From the NCBI GenBank assembly GCA_035550375.1, contig DASZPH010000061.1:115114-179113 (forward strand): a stretch of 64,000 nt of DNA. The letters are read 5' to 3'. Below are positions 7,374 through 16,374 of the stretch, piece after piece; position 1 is the stretch's first letter; each line of letters starts with the position of its first letter. The notes under the pieces are model-generated. The model was given only the letters and a program-made list of their open reading frames with translations, searched no databases and was not told where the DNA came from. This DNA is from DASSFG01 sp035550375. GTDB taxonomy: Bacteria > Planctomycetota > Planctomycetia > Pirellulales > JAICIG01. A program made the translations under genes and the position numbers.

Positions 7374-9350
7374 ATGAGGCGGAGCACTTCAAAGGGTCTT
7401 GGGTCGAGCGCGCGCCGAGATCGGCGGCGATCTTATCTGCGCGGGGGCAACGACTTGCGGCAAGGCCGGCCTGGCGAGCAAGCCATCGTGCGTATTGAGC
7501 GGCTCGAAGACCGCCAATTGCTGACGGGCGACCCGATTGTAACCGTCGTCACCAACTACGGTGACTTTCAGATCGAGCTTTTCCCCAGCGCGGCGCCGCA
7601 AACCGTCGCCAACTTCCTGACTTACGTCAACGACGGCGTCTACAGCGACTCGATCTTCCACCGCTCGGTGCCTGGTTCCGTCGTGCAGACGGGCGGCTAT
7701 CTTTCGGCCAGCACGACCTTCAGCAGCACGTCCCAGTTCGTTCCCATCACGACCAATGCCGCCATCCCGCTGGAGTATCACATTCCCAATACGCTGGGAA
7801 CGGTGGCGATGGCGCGCGGCAGCGATCCTAACAGCGCCACGAGCCAGTGGTTCGTCAATCTGATCGACAACAGCAAGGCTTACGCGCCCGGCGGCACCGA
7901 CCCGAATGGCTATGCCGTCTTCGGGGTGATCATCAACGGCGGTATGTCCGTGCTGCAGAAGATCGGTAGCGTGCCCGTCGACAACGCCGATAACGGCACC
8001 TTCAGCCAGCTTCCTCTGGACTCGGGCAACCAACTTGTCGTCATCAGCTCGATCAAGGTGGACAGTATCGATGGCACGGTTTTCACCGACGCCAACGGCA
8101 ACGGCCAGCTCGACGCTGGGGAACCGGCGCTCGGCGGCCGAACCGTGTTCATCAACAACGACGGCAGCGGCGTTCCCGACGCCAACAATCCGTCGACGGT
8201 CACGGACGTCAACGGCAACTATACGTTCACCGGGTTGGTGCCGGGAACCTACACCGTGCAAGAAGTGTTGCCGGCGAACGCCAGCCTGACAACGCCGGCG
8301 CAAACGGTCACGGTCAGCTCCAATGCTACGGTGTCGGGCATCAATTTCGGCGATCGCCCTTCGATCTCTGGAACCGTCTTCACCGATTTCCACAACACCG
8401 GACACGACGACACGGGCGACTTGGGCGTGAGCGGACGCACCGTGTTTCTCAACATCGACGGCAGCGGCGCGCCCGACGCAAACAATCCCTCGACGACCAC
8501 GGACTCAAACGGCAATTACTACTTCGCCAACCTCGCGCCGGGCTCCTACACCGTGGTGGAAGTCGTACCCGCCGGGGTGACGCTCACGACGCCCGCCTCG
8601 CGAACTGCGACGGTGACAACGGGTCAAACCGCACTGGCGGTCAACTTCGGCGAGGCGCCGCCGCCGCTCACGACCGACCAGCGGTTTGTGATTCAGCTCT
8701 ATCACGACCTGTTGGGACGCGACGCCGAGCCGCAGGCCCTGCAATATTGGCCCTCGTTGATCGCGGGCGGCCAACCTCGTTCGGTGATAGTCCTCGATAT
8801 AGAGGGTAGCCAGGAGTATCGCAACGACGTCGTCAACGGCCTGTTTGAGCTTTACCTGCACCGGGCCGCCGACTCGGCCGCGCTGACCGCCGGCAGCGCC
8901 CTTCTGGCCGCGGGGGGCACGGTCAACCAACTTAGCGCTGGTCTGGTGGGCTCCCTCGAGTACTTTCAAACGCGTGGCGGCGGCACGAACCAGGGCTTCC
9001 TGAACTCTGTCTTCTCCGACACGTTACACCGTGCGCCCGATGCGGCCACGATCAATGCCCTGGCGGGCGCCGATTTCAGCCAGGCGGCGGTGCGGACGGC
9101 GGCGGCCAACGCCGTTTTCGGAAGTGACGAGTATCTGAGCGATCTGGTGAATTACCCGCCCAGTCCCATCAACGGTTCGCCGTTCGTGCCCTTCGGCTGG
9201 TATCCGGCCTATCTCGGCCGTGACGCCGAGAGCGCGGCGGTCTCCAATATCACGACCATGCTCCACGCCGGCGTGCCCGACCCGCAAATCATCGCCGGCA
9301 TTCTCGGTTCCGACGAGTACTTTGGCAGGGCGCAGAGCGCGACAGAATAG
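7374..9350 (+). CDS. Secreted cyclophilin-type peptidyl-prolyl isomerase with two SdrD-like repeats and DUF4214 repeats
   Basis: The product is a 658-residue exported protein. The ATG at 7374 is chosen over upstream in-frame codons because GGGAAGGGAGAG precedes it. A basic N-terminus leads into an LExRxLL motif (IERLEDRQLLTGD), typical of large secreted planctomycete proteins. A cyclophilin domain follows (VTNYGDFQIELFPSAAPQTV, FHRSVPGSVVQTGG, GTVAMARGSDPNSATSQWFV). Two tandem prealbumin-like B repeats come next (GTVFTDANGNGQLDAGEPAL and GTVFTDFHNTGHDDTGDLGV). Several DUF4214-type helical units end the protein (IQLYHDLLGRDAEPQALQYW, LGRDAESAAV). It probably acts at or outside the cell surface, with the isomerase helping folding of exported proteins; that role is inference. 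Confidence 0.88.
   Translation: MRRSTSKGLGSSARRDRRRSYLRGGNDLRQGRPGEQAIVRIERLEDRQLLTGDPIVTVVTNYGDFQIELFPSAAPQTVANFLTYVNDGVYSDSIFHRSVPGSVVQTGGYLSASTTFSSTSQFVPITTNAAIPLEYHIPNTLGTVAMARGSDPNSATSQWFVNLIDNSKAYAPGGTDPNGYAVFGVIINGGMSVLQKIGSVPVDNADNGTFSQLPLDSGNQLVVISSIKVDSIDGTVFTDANGNGQLDAGEPALGGRTVFINNDGSGVPDANNPSTVTDVNGNYTFTGLVPGTYTVQEVLPANASLTTPAQTVTVSSNATVSGINFGDRPSISGTVFTDFHNTGHDDTGDLGVSGRTVFLNIDGSGAPDANNPSTTTDSNGNYYFANLAPGSYTVVEVVPAGVTLTTPASRTATVTTGQTALAVNFGEAPPPLTTDQRFVIQLYHDLLGRDAEPQALQYWPSLIAGGQPRSVIVLDIEGSQEYRNDVVNGLFELYLHRAADSAALTAGSALLAAGGTVNQLSAGLVGSLEYFQTRGGGTNQGFLNSVFSDTLHRAPDAATINALAGADFSQAAVRTAAANAVFGSDEYLSDLVNYPPSPINGSPFVPFGWYPAYLGRDAESAAVSNITTMLHAGVPDPQIIAGILGSDEYFGRAQSATE
8073..8369 (+). 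repeat. Intragenic repeat unit 1 (SdrD-like B domain)
   Basis: About 297 bases of this gene are duplicated in tandem. Both units share the blocks GRTVF, DGSG-PDANNPST, DxNGNY and PG-YTV. Nucleotide identity is high in the middle, suggesting an intragenic duplication. Confidence 0.65.
8370..8663 (+). repeat. Intragenic repeat unit 2 (SdrD-like B domain)
   Basis: This is the second copy of the tandem B-type unit of the cyclophilin protein, in the same frame as unit 1. It ends where the proline-rich hinge (EAPPPLTTDQ) leads into the DUF4214 part. Confidence 0.65.
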
Positions 9351-9436
9351 TCGCTCCGACGCTCGCCGGAAACCAGGAGAGCTTGCGGGGAAAACCCCTC
9401 AGGAGCTGCCATAGGGCGCGGTATGATACGTCGCGT

Positions 9437-10273
9437 TTACTGATTCGCGAACCACGCACGCACGACCCGTTTTGCCCGGCCCTGCTCTCCTTCGAGAATC
9501 CGCTCATCATCAGGCTCGAACTGCACGAGCAGCTTATCGCTCGGTTGGAGGGCGTCGTATAGCTGAAGTGCCAGAAAATTCTCCGGGTCACCAAGCTTGT
9601 CGACGACGAGAGGGAGGATCACCGGGCCCAGAGCGATGAGCGCATCGTACTCCCTGCCAACAGCCCGCGTGTGCGGATCGGAACTGATGGCCAGGCCACC
9701 GCTGAACCAGGTCTTCTTCCACGCGACGAACGCGTCCTCGAAAGCCGTTCGGACGTCCTCGGGGACTTTCCCGCGCTGTTCGCTGAGAGCGCGTCGCTGC
9801 CCTGCGGACAGATAGCCCTTAGCCGCCTTTTCCTTCATCATATCCTCGATTGCCGTTTCGTACGCGGCCAAAAGCGTACGACCTCTTCGGTAGAACGCCA
9901 CGACGCGGCCATAGCTGCTGCTGACCAATTCGCCCAGCCCGTGTTGGATGCGGAGATCGCTCCCGCATTTTGATTCCCACCGGGGGCCGTGTCCGGGGCC
10001 TGTGACCGACCCATGCGTCATGTTGGAACTCGATATCCCCCATGCGGCGATGGTTCCATCGCCAGCCCGGACGAAGCCGAACCCGCGATAGAAGGTGTCG
10101 AAGTTCGCCAGCGAACTGCCCGGCCAGAGCCAGCGGTTCGTGACGCCGACGGTCCACGAAATACAATTGTAGACCGTGGACACCTCGCCTGTCACGACTG
10201 CCCGATTCACATCCAGGCTCGGAAAGTAGCCGCGGAACCGCTGCTTCTCCGCCGTGGTCATGGAACGTGCCAC
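9437..10273 (-). CDS. Conserved protein of unknown function (YNCISW motif, possibly DUF7689-like)
   Basis: The gene encodes 278 residues from a GTG at 10273, chosen because AAAGGAG lies six bases upstream. The frame is open further upstream, but those residues are basic and lack a ribosome site. The N-terminal half has YNCISWTVGVTNRWLWPGSS followed by FDTFYRGFGF. I recall this Cys/His-containing small domain in uncharacterised proteins of several phyla. The C-terminal half is helical (LPLVVDKLGDPENFLALQLY), resembling a HEAT-like scaffold. It converges on the cyclophilin gene. No signal peptide is evident, so it is probably cytoplasmic. Confidence 0.7.
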   Translation of the reverse strand: MARSMTTAEKQRFRGYFPSLDVNRAVVTGEVSTVYNCISWTVGVTNRWLWPGSSLANFDTFYRGFGFVRAGDGTIAAWGISSSNMTHGSVTGPGHGPRWESKCGSDLRIQHGLGELVSSSYGRVVAFYRRGRTLLAAYETAIEDMMKEKAAKGYLSAGQRRALSEQRGKVPEDVRTAFEDAFVAWKKTWFSGGLAISSDPHTRAVGREYDALIALGPVILPLVVDKLGDPENFLALQLYDALQPSDKLLVQFEPDDERILEGEQGRAKRVVRAWFANQ

Positions 10274-10539
10274 CCGTTGCTCCTTTCTTGTGTTAAGCGG
10301 AACAGTGATACTCTCGGAAGAGCACGGTCTCGTCGCCGGCGACACTCTCGCAGATACGGCATCAACGTTCAATCGCCTTTCGATCACTCTTCGATCACGT
10401 TTCATCGATCGTCCCCCGAACTGGCTGCCAGGACCGTCCGGAAACGTCTGTCGCGCGGCCCACTTGACCCGTGAGGGTGCGTGCCTCATAAGTTAGAGAT
10501 TCCCGCCATGCTGTCCCACCTTCCCCCCGAAGACTCGCC

Positions 10540-11826
10540 ATGCTTTGCTTCATCCCTCCGCGATGCCGCCTCGCGGCGCTTTGGCTCGTTGTGGTTTTAG
10601 CCGCCTCTTTCGCTCGGGCCGAAAACTGGCCCGGCTGGCGTGGGCCGCGAGGAGACGGATCAAGTCACGAGAGCAACATCCCCACGACCTGGGACGGAGC
10701 GAAGGGAGAGAACATCGTCTGGAAGGTCGAGATTCCGGGCACCGGGCATGCGTCGCCAGTGGTCTGGGAAGACCGCATCTTTATCGCGAGTTGCCTGGAA
10801 GGCGAGAACGACCGGCTGCTCATTTGCCTCGATCGCCGCAGCGGCAAGGTGCTCTGGCAGCGATCAGTCATGAAGTCGCCGCTGGAGAAGAAACATCAAC
10901 TTAACAGCTACGCCTCCAGCACGCCGGCAACCGACGGCAGGCAGGTGTATGTGTCTTTCCTCGAAGGAACCAAGGCGGGCGAGGCCCTGGGAGCCCGCAT
11001 CACGGTCGCTGCCTACGACTACGACGGCCACTGCAAGTGGATCGTCCATCCGGGAGCGTTTTCCAGCATGCACGGCTATTGCAGTTGTCCCGTGCTGTTT
11101 GAAGACAAGGTGATCATCAACGGCGACCACGACGGCGACGCCTACCTGGTGGCCCTCGATCGGGAGACGGGCGAGACGGTCTGGAAGGTGCCCCGCGAGA
11201 ACAAGACGCGCAGTTATTGCACGCCGATCATCCGACAAATCGGCGGGCGTTTGCAGATGATTCTCTCCGGGTCGAAGTGCGTCGCCAGTTACGATCCTCA
11301 CGACGGTTCTCGGCACTGGATGATGGATGGCCCCACCGAGCAGTTTGTGGCTTCGATGGTCGACAACGGCGAGTTGGTATTCCTTACCGCCGGTTTTCCC
11401 GACCACCACATTCTGGCCATCAGGCCAGACGGAGAGGGGCACGTCACCGACTCGCACATCGTCTGGCGGACGACCAAGAATTGCTCCTACGTGCCGTCGC
11501 CGGTGGTCGCGGGCGATTATTTTCTGGTCGTGTCAGACGAGGGCATCGCGAGCTGTCTCCGGGCGGCCAGCGGCGAGCGCGTCTGGTTCAAACGACTTGG
11601 TCCGCACTACAGCGCCAGCCTGGTCACGGCCGGAGGCCTGGTTTATTTCCTTTCGGACGACGGAGTTACGACGGTGGTCAAACCGGCCGACGCCTACAAG
11701 GAGATCGCCAAGAACGCGTTGGGCGAAGACTGCTACGCGTCGCCGGCCATCAGCCAGGGACAGATACTCCTGCGGGCAGCCCACCATCTGTACGCCGTCG
11801 GAGGCAAGGAAGTTGCCCGGAGATAG
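10540..11826 (+). CDS. Secreted PQQ-like beta-propeller protein
   Basis: The 428-residue product has a clear signal peptide (WLVVVLAASFARA) followed by NWPGWRGPRGDGSS, the usual start of mature PQQ-propeller proteins in planctomycetes. Repeated blades carry the tryptophan-docking pattern, for example LDRRSGKVLWQRSV, LDRETGETVWKVP and LRAASGERVWFKR. Such proteins resemble BamB and quinoprotein dehydrogenase propellers. No catalytic quinoprotein residues were identified, so a structural or binding role is more likely than dehydrogenase activity. It is transcribed divergently from the preceding gene. Confidence 0.88.
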   Translation: MLCFIPPRCRLAALWLVVVLAASFARAENWPGWRGPRGDGSSHESNIPTTWDGAKGENIVWKVEIPGTGHASPVVWEDRIFIASCLEGENDRLLICLDRRSGKVLWQRSVMKSPLEKKHQLNSYASSTPATDGRQVYVSFLEGTKAGEALGARITVAAYDYDGHCKWIVHPGAFSSMHGYCSCPVLFEDKVIINGDHDGDAYLVALDRETGETVWKVPRENKTRSYCTPIIRQIGGRLQMILSGSKCVASYDPHDGSRHWMMDGPTEQFVASMVDNGELVFLTAGFPDHHILAIRPDGEGHVTDSHIVWRTTKNCSYVPSPVVAGDYFLVVSDEGIASCLRAASGERVWFKRLGPHYSASLVTAGGLVYFLSDDGVTTVVKPADAYKEIAKNALGEDCYASPAISQGQILLRAAHHLYAVGGKEVARR

Positions 11827-11903
11827 ATAAGCGCCCTCCTGTCTCTTGGGAAAGGCCGGGAGATGAGCGGGGGGAACGCAGGAACGCTCCCGGCGGACAA
11901 TAT

Positions 11904-12215
11904 CTACCTCGAGCCGCCTGACCTGATCGCAGCCAGCGCCTCTCGGGCCGCGTCGCGCACGGTGTGGACCCGGTCCCGCATCGCTTCGGTCAGTTCCGCT
12001 TCGGCTGGTAAGCCCGCCGGGCCAAGCTTGCCTAGCGCCTGGGCGGCCCGGCGGCGAACCCCGCTGGAGGTGTCCCGCAAAGCCGCCCTGAGTGCAGATA
12101 CCACCTCAGGGGTATCCGCGTTTAGGGCGATCAGGCCGTCGACGGCACGCTGACGCACGACCATGTCGCGATCCTTCAATTCATTGATCCGCTGGCGGAC
12201 GGCTTCGAGATCCAT
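11904..12215 (-). CDS. Small HEAT-repeat protein
   Basis: This 103-residue protein is made almost entirely of HEAT/PBS-lyase-type helical repeats (VRQRAVDGLIALNADTPEVV, VRRRAAQALGKLGPAGLPAE, VRDAAREALAAI). Such small solenoids bind proteins. There is no signal peptide, so it should be cytoplasmic. It converges on the PQQ-propeller gene, and neither neighbour suggests a partner. Confidence 0.75.
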   Translation of the reverse strand: MDLEAVRQRINELKDRDMVVRQRAVDGLIALNADTPEVVSALRAALRDTSSGVRRRAAQALGKLGPAGLPAEAELTEAMRDRVHTVRDAAREALAAIRSGGSR

Positions 12216-12673
12216 CGTATTTGCTCGTCGGTGCCTCGTCCCGCTCGGCGTGACCGTCCATTGGCACGGGACTGTTTAACCGTCACACGGCGGAGGCACC
12301 TATCTTACGAAATTCGTCCCATTCCGCCCAGTCTGCCAAATGGAACGTTCGTCGGCGGGCTGTTATCCACCAAATCCTTCGTAGGTATCCTAGTCTCACA
12401 CTTCGCGGGAGGGTTTTCCCACGCGGCCTGAATCCAAGCCCAAGCGCGGGGAGGGAAAGTCTTCTCTTTGCGAGGACAGGGGCACCGTTTCGCCTCGCTT
12501 GCGGCCTCGGGATTGATGCGTCTGCGCGACTGCGCCGTGAATCTTTTCGCTGCAACCCGTTCCTTGGGCATGGAAAGTTCCAAGCTTAAAGATCGACCGT
12601 GCCGATAAGCTCACTGAGTCGCGGAGTTTTGGCGGCTGGCAGAAAAACTCATGGATGATCAAAGGAGTGCGCA
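12216..12673. other. Intergenic region, no gene seen
   Basis: About 460 bases hold only overlapping minus-strand frames without ribosome sites or recognisable products. The last bases contain AAAGGAG, the ribosome site of the following gene. A promoter for that gene is presumably here, but no clear boxes are visible. Confidence 0.5.
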
Positions 12674-13966
12674 ATGGCACGCTACGCGGCCCTTCTCAAG
12701 TTACCTCTAGCCGCTTGCTTCGTGCTGTCGCTGGATGGTTTGGCGGCACGCGCGGAGGACGGTTACCCCGATTATGGCCCCGATCCGGCGGCGACTTCGC
12801 CCGCCGAAGACGCCGGCCAGTATGAATACGAATACGGCGAGCATCCGAGCAACGGGCCCGCCGCGCTGGAAGAGGGAGCGATGGACGACCTAGACCAGGC
12901 CGCCCCGCTCTCCGACCAGGCTGGTCAGGAGGAAGACGCAAACGAGGTCGAAGTGATCCGCGAGCGTTTTCCCAACGGCAGCATCCACATCGAACGCGAA
13001 GTCACCCAGGACGCCGACGGCAACTACATCAATCATGGCTCGTGGAAGATGTTCGACGAGCGCGGAACGATCATCGCCGAGGGGTATTATCGTAATGGCG
13101 AGCGCGACGGCACCTGGAACCGCTGGTATCGCGCCAAGGAGGCCGACCTCTTCGCGAAAGCGCCCTACAGCCAGTTCACTGGTCCCTACGTCTCGCAGGC
13201 CACCTTCCGCAACGGCAGGCTGGACGGCAAGTGGGCCATCTACGACAGTAAGCAGCGCAAGATCAGCGAGTGGAGCTTTGCCAACGGTGCCCGTGACGGA
13301 AAGTCGGTCTTGTACTTCGCCACCGGGCACAAGATGCAGGAGATCGATTATCACGCCGGCGAAATCGACGGCCAGTACAACGAGTGGAACGCCGACGGCC
13401 GCCAGACGGTGAAGGACACCTACAAGGCGGGCCGGAAGCTGGGCACCAAGGTCGAGTACTTTGCCAACAAGCAGAAGAAGACCGAGGGCATGTATCTCCA
13501 CGCCAAGGAAATCGAGCAGACGCCCGACGACTGGTGGACCGTCAAGCTGGCCACCTACACCAAGCAGGGGAAGGACGAGAAGCACGGCGTCTGGGTCTCT
13601 TGGTACCAGAGCGGCCAGAAGCAGATGCAGGGCGAGTACCGCAACGATCTGCAAGTCGGCAAGTTCGAGTGGTGGTACGAAAACGGCCAGATCGCCCTGC
13701 GAGGCAAATACGATTCGGGCAAGCAAGTCGGCAAATGGACCTGGTGGCATCCCAACGGCCAGAAGTCCACGCAAGGCGAGTATGCCGACGGCAACCCGAC
13801 GGGGCGCTGGCGTTGGTGGGACACAAACGGCCGCGTCCATGAGACGGCGGACCTGAGCCACGGCGACACGAAGGTGGTCGACGTTCCGATGTCGATTCCT
13901 CACAAGGCCGAGGTGCCGACAACGCACCCCACCGCCCCCAAGCTTCAGGGCAAGATCAAGCGGTAA
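12674..13966 (+). CDS. Secreted MORN-like repeat protein
   Basis: The gene encodes 430 residues with an AAAGGAG ribosome site and a signal peptide ending near AARAEDG. An acidic, low-complexity linker follows. The rest is a run of MORN-like or YwqK-type repeats with the pattern G-x-x-x-G-x-W-x-x-W-Y/H-x-N-G-Q, such as GYYRNGERDGTWNRWY, GKFEWWYENGQ, GKWTWWHPNGQKS and GRWRWWDTNGRV. About ten units are visible. The repeats form a beta-meander scaffold that binds protein or membrane; no enzyme domain is present. A strong terminator follows. Confidence 0.85.
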   Translation: MARYAALLKLPLAACFVLSLDGLAARAEDGYPDYGPDPAATSPAEDAGQYEYEYGEHPSNGPAALEEGAMDDLDQAAPLSDQAGQEEDANEVEVIRERFPNGSIHIEREVTQDADGNYINHGSWKMFDERGTIIAEGYYRNGERDGTWNRWYRAKEADLFAKAPYSQFTGPYVSQATFRNGRLDGKWAIYDSKQRKISEWSFANGARDGKSVLYFATGHKMQEIDYHAGEIDGQYNEWNADGRQTVKDTYKAGRKLGTKVEYFANKQKKTEGMYLHAKEIEQTPDDWWTVKLATYTKQGKDEKHGVWVSWYQSGQKQMQGEYRNDLQVGKFEWWYENGQIALRGKYDSGKQVGKWTWWHPNGQKSTQGEYADGNPTGRWRWWDTNGRVHETADLSHGDTKVVDVPMSIPHKAEVPTTHPTAPKLQGKIKR

Positions 13967-14017
13967 ACGCCGGCTTCCGAGAGCCCGGATCGCTTCCGGG
14001 CGAGTGCAAACTCCACA

Positions 14018-14052
14018 GCCGCCCGAGTTCGCTCGGGCGGCTTTTTTGTTTT
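14018..14052 (+). terminator. Rho-independent terminator after the MORN-repeat gene
   Basis: GCCGCCCGAG at 14018-14027 pairs perfectly with CTCGGGCGGC at 14032-14041 around a TTCG tetraloop. A run of seven T follows. It is the clearest intrinsic terminator in the window. Confidence 0.92.
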
Positions 14053-14142
14053 CGGGCGCCAACTCCAGCGCTCCGCAGGCGGAGAAGGTGGCCTCCCAAC
14101 AAGCGCCTCCCCGTGACGCGAGGCCGGGGCTTATTCAGGCCC

Positions 14143-14169
14143 TTGCGGACAAATACGGGACTCTATAAT
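14143..14169 (+). promoter_or_regulatory. Candidate promoter of the aquaporin gene
   Basis: A perfect TATAAT stands at 14164-14169, with TTGCGG at 14143-14148 at a short 15-base spacing. The aquaporin start codon lies 34 bases downstream. The -10 box stands out against the GC-rich background; the -35 box is weak. Confidence 0.5.
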
Positions 14170-14203
14170 ACGGGGCGACGGTTAACCCCGGAGATCTCTT
14201 GTC

Positions 14204-14881
14204 ATGCGGGCCTACATCGCAGAGTTTCTGGGCACTTTCACGCTGGTTTTTGTCGGTACTGCGGTTGCCACGCTGCAGGGCCTCAACGAACACGGGACGA
14301 TCGGACTGGTGGAGATCTCGATGGCCTTCGGCTTCACGCTGATGGTCATGGTGTGGGTGCTGGGCCCGGTTTCCGGCTGCCACCTCAACCCGGCGGTCAC
14401 GCTGCCGATGGCCCTGTCGGGCAGGTTTCCTTGGTCGCGGCTGCCCGGTTATCTCATCGCCCAGTTCGGCGGCGCCACCGCCGCGAGCGCCGTGCTCTTG
14501 TTTCTGTTAAAGGGAATTCCGACCTACTCGCTGGAGCAGCACGGTCTGGGTGCCAACGGCAACCCCATGAAAATGCAGGTTGCCCAGCTCTTCGGTTTTG
14601 AACTGGTGATGACGGCCCTGTTTCTGATGACAATCTTCTCAACGACGCGCAAGGACGCCATCCGCGGGTTTGAAGCCTGGGCGATCGGCGGTTTCCTGAT
14701 GGTCGCGCACTTGATCGGCGCTCAGCTCGGCGACTCGTCGCTCAACCCGGCCCGCAGCTTTGGCCCGGCGATCTTTGAAGGGGACAAGGCGCTCGGCGTA
14801 CTATGGCTGTTCATCGTCGCTCCCTTGATCGGCGGCGTGATCGGGTGGCGGTTGTTCGCCCTGATCCATGAAGAAGGGTAA
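14204..14881 (+). CDS. aqpZ: Aquaporin (MIP family water/glycerol channel)
   Basis: This is a 225-residue integral membrane channel of normal length, with GGAG nine bases before the ATG. Both NPA boxes are present: HLNPAVTLPMAL after the second helix and SLNPARSFGPAIF after the fifth. Six hydrophobic helices can be traced. The arginine after the second NPA, part of the selectivity filter, is present. Whether it conducts water or glycerol cannot be decided from reading alone. The gene overlaps or abuts the following peroxidase gene, so the two may be co-transcribed. Confidence 0.93.
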   Translation: MRAYIAEFLGTFTLVFVGTAVATLQGLNEHGTIGLVEISMAFGFTLMVMVWVLGPVSGCHLNPAVTLPMALSGRFPWSRLPGYLIAQFGGATAASAVLLFLLKGIPTYSLEQHGLGANGNPMKMQVAQLFGFELVMTALFLMTIFSTTRKDAIRGFEAWAIGGFLMVAHLIGAQLGDSSLNPARSFGPAIFEGDKALGVLWLFIVAPLIGGVIGWRLFALIHEEG

Positions 14882-14895
14882 TGGAGCGAAACGAT

Positions 14896-16242
14896 ATGCG
14901 TCTTCTTCTCATCTGCCTCGTCGCCGGCACGGCGGCGATCGGCTGCGGTACGTCGACACAGCCTCCCAAACCGGCCAGCGCGCCGCAGGCTGGCGTGCCG
15001 GCGACGGCGCCAGGGACCGAGGCCTCGAAGAATGAGCCCGATCAGGCAACGGGTCATGAGGCCGCCGCGCAAACGACGGAGGGGAAAGGCCCCTCGGCAC
15101 AAGAAACTCGGAAGGTGATGCTTGGCGACCCGGAGCTGACCGCCGGCATACCGGGCGAGGGCGATCTGACGGTCGAGCAAGTGAAGGGCTGGCTCGACGA
15201 TCCGCGTAATCACGAAGCTCTTGACTTCGATCTGCCCTTGGGCCTCGCTACCGGCCGCGCCCTCGTAAAGGGGGTGGAGGCCGATCCGCTGACTCGCGCA
15301 AAGATCGAACTCGGTCGCCAGCTCTTCTTCGAACCTCGTTTGTCGCGCGACGCGAGCGTAAGTTGCGCGAGTTGCCACAGCCCCGATCACGGCTACGCGG
15401 CCGAGACTCGCTTTGGCCTCGGCATTGGCGGACAAACGGGCGGTCGCAACTCACCCGTGGCCTTTAACCGGCTCTTCAGCGACAAACAGTTCTGGGACGG
15501 CCGCGCGCCGTCGCTCGAAGATCAGGCGCTGGGACCGATCGCCAATCCGATCGAAATGGGGAACACGCACGAAGCGTGCCTCACTTGCCTCAAGGCGGTG
15601 CCCGAATACGAGCTTCAATTCAACAAGATCTTCGGCCGGATGACGATCGAGAATGTCGGCGAGGCGCTTGGCAGTTTCGAGCGGGCGCTTGTCACGGGCC
15701 CGTCGCCCTTCGACTACTACGAGCAGTTCCGTCCCTTTGAGAACCAGGACATCGACGATCTCGACGACGAGGACAAGGTGCTCTATGATAAGGTCAAAAC
15801 CGACCTGGAAGCCCACCCCATGTCGGAAAGCGCTCGCCGCGGCCGCGAAATCTTCTTCACTGACAAGGGCTCCTGCACGGCCTGCCACGTCGGACCGAAT
15901 CTGAGCGACGAGCTGTATCACAACCTGGGAATCGGCATGGACGCTGGGCAGCCCGACCTGGGCCGCTACGTCATTACCAACGAAGACAAGGACCGCGGCG
16001 CCTTCAAGACGCCAACCATTCGCAACGTCACCCTCACGGCCCCCTACATGCACGACGGCAGCTTGAAAACGCTGGAAGAGGTGGTCGAGTGGTACAACAA
16101 GGGTGGGCACCCCAACCCCCACCTCGATCCGAAGATCAAGAAGCTCAATCTTTCTGAGCAGGACCAAAAGGATCTGGTCGAGTTCATGAAAGCGTGCGAG
16201 TCGCCGTTGCCGAAGGTCGAGCGCGGCCGATTGCCCAAGTAG
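14896..16242 (+). CDS. Di-haem cytochrome c peroxidase (MauG/CcpA family) lipoprotein
   Basis: The enzyme reduces hydrogen peroxide with electrons from cytochrome c in the periplasm. Two c-haem sites are visible, SCASCHSPDH and SCTACHVGP, with the expected spacing of about 170 residues. The C-terminal FKTPTIRNVTLTAPYMHDGS carries the family's distal methionine region. I prefer the ATG at 14896 (448 residues) to 14881, because it gives a compact lipoprotein signal with lipobox AAIGC and has GGAG nine bases upstream. A Pro/Ala/Glu-rich linker follows the lipid-anchored Cys. A palindromic repeat begins four bases after the stop. Confidence 0.9.
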   Translation: MRLLLICLVAGTAAIGCGTSTQPPKPASAPQAGVPATAPGTEASKNEPDQATGHEAAAQTTEGKGPSAQETRKVMLGDPELTAGIPGEGDLTVEQVKGWLDDPRNHEALDFDLPLGLATGRALVKGVEADPLTRAKIELGRQLFFEPRLSRDASVSCASCHSPDHGYAAETRFGLGIGGQTGGRNSPVAFNRLFSDKQFWDGRAPSLEDQALGPIANPIEMGNTHEACLTCLKAVPEYELQFNKIFGRMTIENVGEALGSFERALVTGPSPFDYYEQFRPFENQDIDDLDDEDKVLYDKVKTDLEAHPMSESARRGREIFFTDKGSCTACHVGPNLSDELYHNLGIGMDAGQPDLGRYVITNEDKDRGAFKTPTIRNVTLTAPYMHDGSLKTLEEVVEWYNKGGHPNPHLDPKIKKLNLSEQDQKDLVEFMKACESPLPKVERGRLPK

Positions 16243-16245
16243 TTG

Positions 16246-16312
16246 AGAGCCTATCCGAGAACCGGCATTGTGGTGCCGGCTTCCCGCCTGCTGCCGGTTC
16301 TTCGCAGGCTCT
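16246..16312. repeat. Palindromic dispersed repeat, copy 1
   Basis: AGAGCCT...AGAACCGGCA at the left pairs with TGCCGGTTCT...AGGCTCT at the right, giving a long imperfect hairpin of 67 bases. The centre reads CATTGTGGTGCCGG. Three other copies of the same family lie at 43635, 43739 and 61809. No T-run follows, so it is not a typical terminator. Confidence 0.8.
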
Positions 16313-16374
16313 AATCTAAGTGGCTCCGACGCTCCGCGCCGGAGGAGACGCTACCGTAGCGACCGCCTTCTCCG

